Source: Seminavis robusta (Eukaryota > Bacillariophyta > Bacillariophyceae > Naviculales > Naviculaceae). From it: a stretch of DNA of 29,753 nt. Positions 9,243-19,095 of this stretch are shown piece after piece (within the stretch, counting starts at the first letter, position 1; the number at the start of each line of letters is the position of its first letter). The position numbers and the translations under genes were made by a program. The notes below the pieces were generated by a model, which saw only the letters and a list, made by a program, of their open reading frames with translations, was not told the origin of the DNA and did no database searches. The stretch covers positions 1-29,753 of the forward strand of contig CAICTM010001418.1 in the NCBI GenBank assembly GCA_903772945.1, read 5' to 3'.

Positions 9243-11584
9243 ATGGTGTTTTTGAAAATGAATTTGTTGGTGCTTTTGGCGGCAATTGCCGGAATTTCCA
9301 GTGCCGTTGATGTCTCCACCGTGACCGACAAGTTGAATGTAAGCTCACTAGCTAGACCTTTGCTTCAAGTCCATTGCGATGAATCGGATCTGTGTCTGCA
9401 CTGTCTCATGCCTCCTCTCGTTGATGCTCTCCCTCTCATTCCTATGATTGATTTCGACAGTTGCGTGGAGGGCTGCCGGATCGAAAGTTGGAAACAGACT
9501 TCTCGACGGCGTACGGCGGCCCAGGCACCGAAAAAATCCAGAATCAGCTTGTGAAAGGCCCCGATGGGAAAGAGGTCACTCTCCAAGAGATGGAACAAAC
9601 TGTCGGAGCAGCGTTCTTTGCAGGTAAAGGATACACTCTGTACGCAAAGGTGAACGATAAACCAACTCTGGTTGAGTGTAATAGAAACTGGGGTCCAGTC
9701 CAAGGGAAGATCGGGAACGGGGACCTGTGCTGGGTCGATGGAAACCCCAATTGCGAGCAATTGTGGAAAGCGACATTCTTTGAAGATCCTGATGGTGGAG
9801 ACAATGTACAGAAAGAGCTGCCCAAAGACAAGCAGACTCCATGTTTCAATGACGTTATCAAGGGCCCCAAAGGTTTCAAGATCGACGGAAACCCAAACGA
9901 CGGTGCGCAAAAGAATGCTCTCTATTCTTTCCAAGAGGCGCCGAAAAGCCAGAACAATTTGAAATGCGAGCTCACTGGCAAGGGAAACAAGGACACCCCA
10001 AAACTTGGGGTTGGCCTTGACGGGTTATCCGCTTCCAGCGCCCAGTGGTCGACAGTAATCGCACCCCAAAATGTGGGTATTGAACCAGAGAAGACGCCGA
10101 AGATTTTTGCCGCAATCATGAAAGGAGGGAACGGGGCTTTGGTTCACTTTGGAGACAGCTTTGCCGGCAAGCCTCTAAATTCACCCCAGGAGCAGTTCCA
10201 GTTCGGAAAATACTACGATACCAGCCACGTCGAGATTTGCTACGATGGGGAATCAGGTAAAACCACAGGTGAGACCCCAGGGCCTGCTCTCGCTGACATG
10301 TTCGCAAGTAAAGATGAACTAACACCTCATCCATCTTTCAGGAGACCCTCACTTCAAAAGGTGGGATGGGAGCCATTACGAGTTTCATGGTGCGTTTGTT
10401 GACGTGGCGTATCAACAGATTGTCGCCCATGAGTTTCCCCATTCGCTGCTCCATTTGACACTCAATTTTGTGCACCAATTACTTGTATGCACGTATACAG
10501 GTGGCTGTGATGTCCTCTTGTTGAGGAACCCCGGTAAGCGCCTTTTGTGCCACAACGAAACTGCAGTCCTTGGTTGTCTTTTGCTCAGAGTTCCCATTCC
10601 TGCTTCAATTGACCACAGACTTCAACAATGGCCAGGGGATGCACATCTACGCACGTACCAAGATTGTGAGGTGGTGAGTATGGTATCTGTTGTCAACGAT
10701 TGTTGTTTGACGGTTGGATTGTCCTTGGTGACATGCCAGTCCCCTCACACTTTCTTGCTTCTGTTCTCGATCAGGTGGTCATACATTGATCAGGTACGTT
10801 ATCGGGGTGGAAAACAACACCAGTTCATGTGTCGACGCAAGGACAACTAACATGAGTTGTCGCTCGAGTAGGTGGTGGTGAAGATTGGTGATGATGTCTT
10901 TGAGGTGCATGGTAAGAACACAAGGGTCCTGACTGCCTCCAGTTGGAACCGGATGCCATTGCCCAAATGAAAGGCACTTATCCTCTTCATACTCCTTGTT
11001 CTTTCTCAGGTGGAGTTCAAGAACCTCTACCGTACTGGATCAATGGTGAGCAGGGAGCTTTCCGCAGGAGCAAAGCGTTCCCGTTCACCGTGGGAGGTTT
11101 CTCGGGACGTTTCCGACACAGAAAAGACAGCGTGGTTCACTACAAGCTCTTCCTCCCCAATGACCAGGTGCTCCGCATCCAGTCCAACAAGTTCATGCTG
11201 GGAGTCGAATTCGAAAACGCGCTCTCTGACGACTTTGGCACCAGCCAAGGTTTGCTCGGAAGGTTTGGAGATGGTGCAATGTTGGGTCGCAATGGCACTG
11301 TCTTTGACCTATCGGATACCAATGCTTTTGGCCAAGAATGGCAGGTTTTGGAGACAGAGCCCATGCTTTTTTCGGAACGTCAAGGTCCCCAGCACCCTCA
11401 GAAGTGTGAAATGCCTGATTCAGATAAACCTTCTTCCGTGGCACGCCGTTTGCTTGGCTCCTCCACTAGCCGCCAGAAAGCCGAAGCCGCCTGTGCCAAA
11501 GTAGACCCCGATTCGTTCAACGACTGCGTTTCGGATGTTCTCACCCTGGATGACGTTGATCTCGCCGCGGGATACGTGCAGTAA
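9243..11584 (+). CDS. Secreted protein with von Willebrand factor type D domain, 8 exons
   Basis: Exons read from splice sites and phase: 9243-9338, 9461-10268, 10342-10389, 10501-10533, 10619-10673, 10775-10793, 10872-10911 and 11010-11584. They join in frame to about 557 residues with no stop. Residues 1-22 form a signal peptide (hydrophobic LLVLLAAIAGISSA), so the product enters the secretory pathway. Residues 33-300 have no recognised domain but several Cys and a Gly/Lys-rich character. The VWD domain begins at about residue 302 with GDPHFKRWDG, then YEFHGGCDVLLL and MHIYARTKIVRWWSYID, wording common in diatom VWD proteins. The C-terminal 190 residues are hydrophilic. VWD domains act in extracellular adhesion and multimer assembly; a role in mucilage or cell-wall adhesion is inference. 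The exon 2 donor could instead lie at 10257 (phase unchanged, four residues fewer). The start is the ATG at 9243, with a second in-frame ATG at codon 6. Confidence 0.88.
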
Positions 11585-12027
11585 GAATGCGACTTACGCA
11601 CAGAAGCATCATTTTGCGCTCTTGAGCAGGTTCTGGAAGAGGGATGATCGCTCTCATGAGGAGCCTTATCGATGGGTTGGTTCGTACCGCCAACCAATCG
11701 GTTCAGCTCGAGCGCAGACTATGCGTAGTTGTAGCGATTAGTAGATTTCTAGAAAGTTTAAACGAAGTATCATACATGTAACAACGATGGCCGACTTCTG
11801 GTAGTGCCAAAACCAGGCAGATGGCTCAAGCGTGTTCTGGAGTTTTACTTTTGCGCCTCTGACACAGTTGTTCTAGCTTGTAGTACGTGCATGCTGATGT
11901 TGCCTCGCAAGCTACGATATATACGCAGATGACATGTACTTGTTACACTACATTGTGGTATGTATCTATGGGGCCCGCCCGCATGGTGTTTTGCTGTTGC
12001 TGCCATGCCAGTCTGCCCTACGTCTGT
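11585..12027. other. Convergent 3' region between the VWD and GT8 genes
   Basis: The two genes converge here, so this segment probably holds both 3' UTRs and terminators. No further gene or repeat was seen. Confidence 0.5.
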
Positions 12028-14054
12028 TTACCCCGTTTCTGTCTTGTCGGCTTTCGGCGGTGGTCCCTTCAAGAGGGCCTGCTCCCAATCCGTGTCCGGA
12101 TTGATGGCGTCCAAGAGTGGCAGAATATCCAATCCATCTTCCACTTTGAGTTGATAGAGTACCTGCCACCACAAGTGTCGTGTCGATTTGGGCTGCGTGT
12201 CCATGTCGTCCCAAATATCCTCGGGTACTTTCATGGTCCACGCTTTGCCCTTGCCGGAAAAGTGTTCAAAGTCCGAATAGGGTGGAACGCAGCCGGGCCA
12301 ATTCCCCTTGCGTTTTCCCGTCCATTTGCCACATTCCGAAGGGAAAATGTTGTATTGAACTTTGGAATAGTTGACGAGGGGACTTTGCAATCTGGATGTG
12401 ACGGGAATGACCTGTTCGGCAATGGTAGTTCCATTATTGGGTGCTTTCCCCCAATGAACAATTTTGCGGGCAAATAGTTGTGTGACATTTTGAATTTCGT
12501 ATTTGGTCATATGATAGTGCAGTCCTTGATCGCACCAAGCTCCCAACTGATAGCATATCATGATGATGGTTGTTGCGTGGTTGCAGGACAAGGCAAGAAT
12601 TGGGGAAGAGAATGTGAGGACCATCAACCCATACAAAAAGAGCCACCGTTTTTGCGTTTGTGAACTTACAAAATCCCATCGTGTTCCATCACCAATATTG
12701 TGTTCCCACTTGTCTCCTTCTGCTACATGAAACGGATGTCCCCATCCATTGACCCGATCAAATTTGGGAATGATTCCGGCCGTTTCCCAATTGGTTTGAA
12801 TCAATTCTTGTACGCGATTGTAATAGTCCATATTGGGTGTCGCCAAAAAGAATCCTCCATTGCTGGGTTCATTAATGCCGGCAATGACCACGTACGGTTT
12901 GAGTTGTGCACTGACGGGAATGTGCTTGTCGGGATGATATTCGGCATCGGACAATTCAAAGAGATAATCGAGATTGGTAATGGGAAGTAAATCGCCATCC
13001 AAGACGAGGACCCGACGGTATTCGATCATACTGTAGGTATGAAATTTGCGCAAATATTTGGTGTCCCTTCGCGAATTGAAATCGTACGGTGTTTCCATGG
13101 GCAAATAGCGAATTTTAATGCCCAGAGCATGCAGTAAGGCTTCATCTTGTGCGGGCAAGCGTTCGTCAATGACGATATTGTCGAATCGAAAAATAGCGAC
13201 AATGTCGGCGGTGGAACCATGCGTTCGTAAGATTTTGGCCGTGAGTAGCATATTGGACAAGTAGGCGCGGTATTTGAAGGATTTGGTTGGATTCAATTTC
13301 CAATTCATCAACACATATGCGTAGGGAGAATTGGTTTCCGTGCTGGTCGGTGGTGGTGTCTTATTATTATTGGCCGTCGTGGGCATTAATGGTGGTTCTG
13401 GTGCTGGAGCTGTTATAGCTTGTGCCGTGTCTGGCAGAGGAAGGGTAAGTTGAGGTTGAGTAGTAGTAGTTCCAACTGGTGGAGTCTGTACTGATAGTTG
13501 CTGTTTCAATGCCTGAATGTCAGTTGTGTATTGCTGCTGTAAGGCTTCTAGTTGTTGCTTCAATTGAGCCACTTGCTCTTCGGATGACTGTGCTGTCTTT
13601 TGAGTGGCTTGAGCCGTTTCCTGCGATAGTTTGTCCAATTGCGCTTTGGTCTCTTGTTGAAGTTTCTCCCAGTCTCGCGTTTGCGTCGTACTGTGGTCTT
13701 GTAGTGCCTGTCGCTGTGTTTGGTCCGATTCTTGGTGGTCATTTTGCAGTTCTTTCAATTTCCCTTGTAGTTCTTGTAGTACCGTATCAGTTTCCGTCGG
13801 AGGAGTTTAGTTTGCGGTTGTGGCTGTTGTTGGTACACTGTAGTGCCTTGCGGATTGAAAATGGTCGTCACTTGGGTATTTTGAAACAGACTCCCCAGTA
13901 AAAAACACATTAGCGCTCCCGTTACCAATGCCATGCGACTCGTTCGGTTGTTGGTGCCAACCACCACACGAGGAGAAGACTCTACCAAAAGGTCGCGGGG
14001 ACTAGCTGTACTACCAGGAGAAGTACCATAGGATGGTTTGCCATTGTGGTCCAT
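12028..14054 (-). CDS. Type II membrane glycosyltransferase, GT8 (glycogenin-like) family
   Basis: The start is the ATG at 14054-14052. The N-terminus has a short cytosolic part, then one membrane anchor (MALVTGALMCFLLGSLF, about residues 41-57), the usual layout of a Golgi type II enzyme. A Gln-rich coiled-coil stem follows (LKQQLEALQQQ), then the catalytic domain with the metal/nucleotide-sugar motif DGD (12991-12999, in LVLDGDLLPI) and GT8-like segments NGGFFLATPN, GLHYHMTKYE and DFEHFSGKGKAW. The enzyme should transfer a sugar from a nucleotide donor; donor and acceptor cannot be read from sequence. One intron is likely at 12547-12669 (GTAAGT...CTATCAG), 123 nt with no stop, so retention would add 41 residues. 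The anchor frame (stop at 13755) and the catalytic frame (open up to 13806) differ by one base in their overlap, so the gene needs a one-base correction there. The coiled-coil frame has no ATG of its own near its 5' end, which supports the upstream start. Confidence 0.8.
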
Positions 14055-14431
14055 TGTGGATCGATGGATGTGTTTTTTGCTTGATTTTTATTGTTGGGAT
14101 GGCTAGTTTTAAAATTGATCGTTGTTTTTGTGGTCTGATCTGATTTCTCGTGGTCGTTGCCTGGTTAGATACGGTCATTGTGACTGTGACTTCATGTCAG
14201 TTGAAAACGGTACTGTACGGGAGTTCGCTCGAGATCGTGGTTGGGGAGAAGATTCAAGTAGGTTAAGCTGTCAAAGACATGAGAGGCGAACACCCACCTT
14301 GGGAGCAAAAGCTTACTGATGGCTTCCACAACTTGGTTAACATTGTTGACATCCAATGCCTTCTTCTTGATTGAGCATGTGTCAAGTCAACATGAGTTGT
14401 TACCTCTGGACTTAAAAAAAAAAAAAAAAAC
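14055..14431. other. Upstream region of GT8, ending in a poly(A) run
   Basis: Likely contains the GT8 promoter. A pure A run of 17 ends at about 14430, immediately before an LRR relic. No supported gene. Confidence 0.45.
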
Positions 14432-14710
14432 GAGTTGATCACCATTCTTTCTGAGCTTGGGCTCATTATGTTGGCCAGCGCACCTTACCTTCATGACAAT
14501 CAGCTGCGCTATGTACAATTCCTTCTGGGGTTGGGCTCCTGACCTCAATGAAAGTGCTCAACCTTTCTGGCAACCACTTGATCGGCACGATCCAACTGAA
14601 GTTGGAAGCTGACATCAACATTGACTCTGCTGTTGCTTGACTGACAAGAATAACCTGACTGGAACACTTCCAAGCCAGCTGAAAGTCGACATGGGCTTCT
14701 TGAGACCTTA
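14432..14710 (+). pseudogene. Relic of an LRR protein gene
   Basis: Scattered pieces of plant-type leucine-rich repeats are legible in changing frames: TILSELGL, then YLHDNQL, then MKVLNLSGNHLIGTI (about 14549-14600), then NNLTGTLPSQL (about 14645-14680), separated by stops such as the TGA at 14638-14640. These match the repeat style of the TM-LRR gene at 19096-21369. As there, a TAGCTAG-type dispersed repeat lies downstream. It is probably a decayed relative of that gene or of another family member. Confidence 0.72.
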
Positions 14711-15075
14711 TGGGCCGGGCCAAGCCCATTGGCCCCCATGTTGGTCCTCTACCACATTTTATCTCCCCTCGTCCCATGGTTTCACCTCTTCCATGCCTAA
14801 GCCTGGCCCTCGCCGGCTTGCGTAGATGACTGCCCTACTCTAAAACTCCCTTTGTTCCAATCCATGTTTTGCTTCTGCCTCTGCCAAAAAAACTCAGTTC
14901 TCATACTCTCAAATGATGTTCTTCCTGCATCCCCCATCTCTATTGCCCTACTAGTGAAAGCTACCCATTTATGGCTCCATGGATCCTGCAAAGCCAAAGC
15001 CCTTTGGCCCCCGTAATCGTCCTCAATTTCTTGCCCCTGATTCCACGGATCCTATTAGTAGTCCTGAATTTCAAT

Positions 15076-15502
15076 TAAGCCAGCGGAGCTGTGTAACCTC
15101 GGCAGAAAGGTTTCAGTGCAGAAGCAGATACCCCTATAGCTAGCTAACTAGAAGCAGACACCTAGTGCTTAGCTAGTGCTTAACTTGTGCTTAGCTAGCT
15201 AGAAGCAAACCCCCCCTAGCTAGAAGCAGATTCCCATAGCAAGCTAGAAGCAGACACCCCTAGCTAGCTAGAATACTAGTTTTATAGCTTTCGCTGGCTT
15301 TAGAGTTTTTCCTGGTAGAAGCAGATCCCCCTACTATGATGGATGTAAATTGCTTTAGCTGGTTTGCACCATCCTAGCTAGGATACTTACTTAGTTTTTG
15401 CTGACTTATTTGTATTCTAACCCTACCCTTATACCTGCAGGGACCACCGTAGCAGGAAAAACAATTAAAGGGGTTGAGGGCTCTGGCAGCAAGACTGCCG
15501 AG
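15076..15502 (+). repeat. Dispersed repeat, copy 1 (modules A-B-C)
   Basis: Module A (15076-15137, starting TAAGCCAGCGGAGC) matches 21659-21720 with about one mismatch in 62. Module B (15138-15440) is built from degenerate units of the form TAGCTAG...GAAGCAGA with CCCC runs and matches 25651-25929 at roughly 90%. Module C (15441-15502) is a 62-nt block preceded by a polypyrimidine-like ACCTGCAG and followed by GTAAA, with a single difference from 25930-25991. This copy lacks the two transposon insertions present in copy 2. No long ORF. Confidence 0.9.
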
Positions 15503-15816
15503 GTAAAAGCCTCCATTGCTGGCTTCTGTAGATAATCCATCTACTCGAAACCGCGCGGAATTTGAAGGAACAGTCTGGAAAAGCTTGACTAGCTACGGTA
15601 CAGCACAGCCTGCCACAACAGGAGTGACGAGTTGCGAACAGCAAAATCCTTTCTTTTTAAAAATAAAATTATTGTATTGTTGTCTCGAAGAAATGAATTC
15701 AACCACAACTTTGTTCACCGACGGGGTCGATCTCTCAAGTTGGTTGCTTGCTTGCACCATCCTCTCCTCCGGTTCAAAGATCAACACCCAACAGGACATA
15801 GTCCATCGTGACAACC

Positions 15817-17207
15817 ATGGAAGCAAGCAGTGGATGCACCGGCAAGCGCAAGCGGGAGGACGACTCGGACGATCCAGCCTCCGCGATCATTGGTTTGATG
15901 GGCGGCTGCGGCGATGGACCGGCTCAAACCGTCATGGCGTATTTGGAGCAACGTGACCGTTTGTCGTTGTCCACAACCTGCAAGGCCATGTTAGCTGCAG
16001 TGGAAGCGTACTCTCAAGAGGCTCTGGAGCAGTTGATGAAAGAGCACACCGTGGATGAAAGTTTTGAAGTTCGAATCAATCAGCGCTTTGTGGACAAGAC
16101 ACCCGTGGACAAGACTCCTCCTTTCCGTTGCCTCATTGACGCTGTCCATAGCACGTATCTTTGTATCTTGAAGATGTTGCCAAGCGATAAACATATCAGA
16201 GGAGACATTGCTCTCTCCAACGATGGGAGTCGGCTTTGCGTGGTTGCAGTGAAGCCGCGTCCTTCACGTGAGGAACCTCAACCCCTGAAAATCTACGAAT
16301 GGGATCTTGCCACAAAGAAATTGCTCCGAGCTCTTAAAATTGACACCCTTGACGATGAATATGACGTCCAAGGATTATGCTTTTTCAAGGAGAACGACTG
16401 TATTGTGGTTTGTACAGAGCAGAGTGTGCTGGTTTTGTCAACACCAGGAGACTCCGATGCCGAAGGAAAAACAAAGCTCCTGCAGGATTGTCGTCATCCC
16501 AACATTCGTGATGTTATACCGGTACAGATAAATGGCACCACCCTTCTCCTTGCAGGCTATGATGACGACGTCTATTCCTTCAACACAATTACAGGAGAAA
16601 TGAACTTCATTGCAAGTTCACCAACGAGTGTCAAGTCTTCTTGACTGCTCGTTTCATGCGCTCTTCCACAACCGCTGGCTCATTGGACAGGTCGACGGTT
16701 TTACATCTACCATCGTCAATTTGGACTTGCAAAATGGCCTTGAGATTGTGGCTAGCCGTCATGTAGAATGGTGTTCTCCCATTATTGCTTGTTTGTTTGA
16801 CGACTTGGACGGCGGGTGCGCGGGCAAAATCCATGTTGAGCAGCATGACACAATCGAAGCTTTGGTGGTCAATGCCGCCAATGGTCAGTTCCAAACGGTG
16901 GGCGAGTTCCGCGTGAGCTTGGACACAGAGAGAGGTTGCTGCCGTGGCATTGTTGGATCCGACGTAATTTTTCACGAAGGGGCTGTGAAGGAGAAGATGT
17001 ATGTCAGTAAACCCTACCTCACTACGATAAACAAGACGAGTGGCTGCGTAACGCAGACTGGAGTTCCCTCCCAACCGCAGTATCACAGGCATGGTCCAAT
17101 CCAACGGAAAAGAGATCTTTGTCCGGCTAACGCCAAAAGACCCGACAACGCCAAGCGGATTTGGAGTTGAATTGGCGGTGTATTCAGCCAAGTTTGGACG
17201 ATTCTGA
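15817..17207 (+). pseudogene. F-box / WD40-like beta-propeller gene with two frameshifts
   Basis: The start is the ATG at 15817 in the context ACAACCATGG; a basic, nuclear-signal-like KRKRE motif lies at about residue 10. Residues about 22-60 (with QTVMAYLEQRDRLSLSTTCK) resemble an F-box-like helix pair, which would recruit a protein to an SCF ubiquitin ligase. After about residue 125 come beta-propeller-like strands (ALSNDGSRLCVVAV, LKIYEWDLATKKLL, NTITGEMNF). The frame ends at a stop (16642-16644), but similar strand patterns continue in frame 2 from about 16640 (VDGFTSTIVNLDLQNG, HVEWCSPIIACLF), and from about 17052 in frame 0 (SITGMVQSNGKEIFVRL) to a TGA at 17205-17207. No suitable intron fits either break, so they look like one-base indels. 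Family assignment is tentative; the domain wording is weak. Confidence 0.55.
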
Positions 17208-17847
17208 GCACCAAAGTGAACAGCAGATAAAGGGGCGTTTAGAGTAGGGAAGTGAAGAGCAGTGATGAAGGTACGACGTGCGTGAACATGCCCCGCCCAA
17301 AGAGATGCAATGTCGCAACCAGAAGATAAGCAGCCGTCTAGTGCAGTCGAGGGAAGCCTTTGACTAGGCAATGGAAAGGCATACAGATTACGATCGGAAA
17401 TCAAATCGTGCCGGCATTTATAATCATGACAAGATAGGTCTGTTTCACTGCCAAAGGAGGTGGCTTCGGCTTCCGCGTCTTGTTATTGGATGTTTTGTTT
17501 GCTGCTGCTGTAGTCTTCGGAACGGAATCTGGATACAACGGCTTTGAATGCGTGAACACGTGCAAATACAACGATCTCTGCGAATTCAATCCATCTATCT
17601 TTCTAAAGAGGGCCCACGGCCCTCACGTGGATCCGGACGAGGCGGCATTAGCTATGGGAAGCGCATACGATACTTCCAGGAAGGTGCAGGTATCCAGTCC
17701 AGGCTAGGGGAGCGAGTTGCCGTGTCTTGTTTGCTCCTGTGGATTGGATTCTCCTTGTTGTTATGCCGAATCTTTGTCATTTTGGAAGAAACCAATTTGT
17801 TTTGTGACACCGTATGGTGCTAGCAAGTCTCCGGGCGCTTTTCTGGC
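17208..17847. other. Intergenic region, no supported gene
   Basis: A 75-codon frame at 17480-17707 has a hydrophobic start and some Cys but no ATG at its 5' end and no recognised domain, so it was left uncalled. The 3' end of the minus-strand Mpv17 gene abuts this region. Confidence 0.4.
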
Positions 17848-18606
17848 TCATTTCTCTGTTTTCTCCTGCTCTTTCTTGCTATGATGCTGATTGTCGTTAT
17901 GACTGTTGTCGTTGTTGTGCTGTTCGTGATCTTCTTCGGACAATCGATTTCGATGACTGAGAAAGGCATCCCATGCGATGCAACAAACATTAATGACAGG
18001 CGCTTGTGCAAAGACCGGGAGATAGCGAAAGGTTCCCAATAGAATGGGTGGCCAAGCAATGAGACTGGTCACCCACGAAGGAACGAATTGATCTCGCAGT
18101 TTGGCTTGAAACAGGTCTTGCCAAGAACTACTGCTGCTGGCGTCATGATGATGTTCCCATGCCGCCATGTATCCAAAAAAGGCGACAATACACGGTGGAT
18201 CCATGAGGAATTCGTCTGCCACGACTTTCATGACGGGAGGTCCCCAGACGCCGTAGCGGGCCGCCATGCGGTAGTGAATGGCAACGCGATCGAGATACGG
18301 GTACCACACGGCAATGAGAGGGCCTGTAAAGCAAGCACCAAAACCCGCACATTGTGCCGTCCGTCGCATATCGTAGTGGGACAAAAATGACTCGTCATCA
18401 TGATCCTTACTAGTACGGTTGTGATGATGACGAAATTCCGAGTACTGCGCCAATGCATCCCCGGCCACCCAGAGATTGAGACACAACAGACTGTTGCTCG
18501 CCACGGGATGATGCTCCATCCAATGCTGCAATCGACTCGAAACCCGTCGGGCCGAAGCCGATAGGCGACGGTACACATGTTGATACGTGCTGCTGCTGGA
18601 GCTCAT
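17848..18606 (-). CDS. Mpv17/PMP22 family membrane protein
   Basis: A 252-residue protein from the ATG at 18606 (MSSSSSTYQHVYRR). An in-frame ATG at 18705 would add 33 residues and cannot be excluded. Family landmarks are present in order: HPVASNSLLCLNLWVAGDAL near the N-terminus, a central GP-rich segment (GPLIAVWYPYLDR), a block including MKVVADEFLMDPP, and the C-terminal block reading WPPILLGTFRYLPVF followed by INVCCIAWDAFLSHR. About four membrane segments are expected. Members reside in the inner mitochondrial or peroxisomal membrane and are thought to form channels or aid solute balance; the basic, Ser/Arg-rich N-terminus would suit mitochondria (inference). The tail is His/Asn/Glu-rich and low in complexity. 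It is transcribed divergently from the TM-LRR gene with about 490 bp between starts. Confidence 0.88.
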   Translation of the reverse strand: MSSSSSTYQHVYRRLSASARRVSSRLQHWMEHHPVASNSLLCLNLWVAGDALAQYSEFRHHHNRTSKDHDDESFLSHYDMRRTAQCAGFGACFTGPLIAVWYPYLDRVAIHYRMAARYGVWGPPVMKVVADEFLMDPPCIVAFFGYMAAWEHHHDASSSSSWQDLFQAKLRDQFVPSWVTSLIAWPPILLGTFRYLPVFAQAPVINVCCIAWDAFLSHRNRLSEEDHEQHNNDNSHNDNQHHSKKEQEKTEK

Positions 18607-19095
18607 GGTTCGTTGCACAAGTAAAAGTGTGCTGTGGAAGTGAAGGGTGTATGCTCTATGATAGTTTGAGCAAGTGGAAGTCTTGGGTTTGGTTGGCTGA
18701 TCCAAGAAATTTTGAAGAAAAGTGAGGATCAGCTCAAAAAGACGTCAGAATTGACTCAGTCGAGTCATTCTCTTTCATGACGTCATGAGAGGTTAGGACT
18801 TTCTTTGGAAACCCCTTCTTTTTCGGACCAAAAGTTCGGAGGTCGGAGGTTGTGATAAGAGTGTCGAGTCAGAGACACGCAAACAGCTGAAACCGACTAC
18901 TGCCCGCTTATTTATCGTAGAACTGGGGAGGTCAGAGTAGAAAAAGCGGATTATTACGGAAGCTTGAGCAAAGACCGTACAGAAAGACCTCTCGAAGCCC
19001 ACCATCATACAGTGGTCCACTCTCAGACTAACCCGTAGTAGTAGCTTCCCACAGTACCATACCATACCACCCACAGCTCACGACGGTAACGCACC
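18607..19095. promoter_or_regulatory. Divergent promoter region with bZIP-type palindromes
   Basis: Between two genes reading away from each other. It contains GACGTCA at 18741-18747, a near-palindrome TGACTCAGTCGAGTCA at 18752-18767, and a perfect 14-bp palindrome TCATGACGTCATGA at 18775-18788. TGACGT/ACGTCA cores are known binding sites of bZIP factors, including the CO2/cAMP-responsive elements and aureochrome sites described in Phaeodactylum. Their use here is inference. Confidence 0.6.

Noticed and set aside
11887-12477. 196-codon plus-strand frame
   Set aside because: Antisense shadow of the GT8 catalytic domain.
14414-14430. Poly(A) run as a retroposon tail
   Set aside because: It lies at the 5' side of the LRR relic and no target duplication or retroposed gene body was found next to it.
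15138-15440. TAGCTAG-rich array as a CRISPR-like array
   Set aside because: Units are degenerate with no uniform spacers, and the context is eukaryotic repeat DNA.
16631-17404. 257-codon minus-strand frame
   Set aside because: Antisense to the continuation of the F-box/propeller-like gene; no recognisable domain, whereas the plus strand shows propeller-like strands.
17480-17707. 75-codon frame with hydrophobic start and Cys residues
   Set aside because: No ATG at the 5' end, no family resemblance; too weak to call a secreted peptide.
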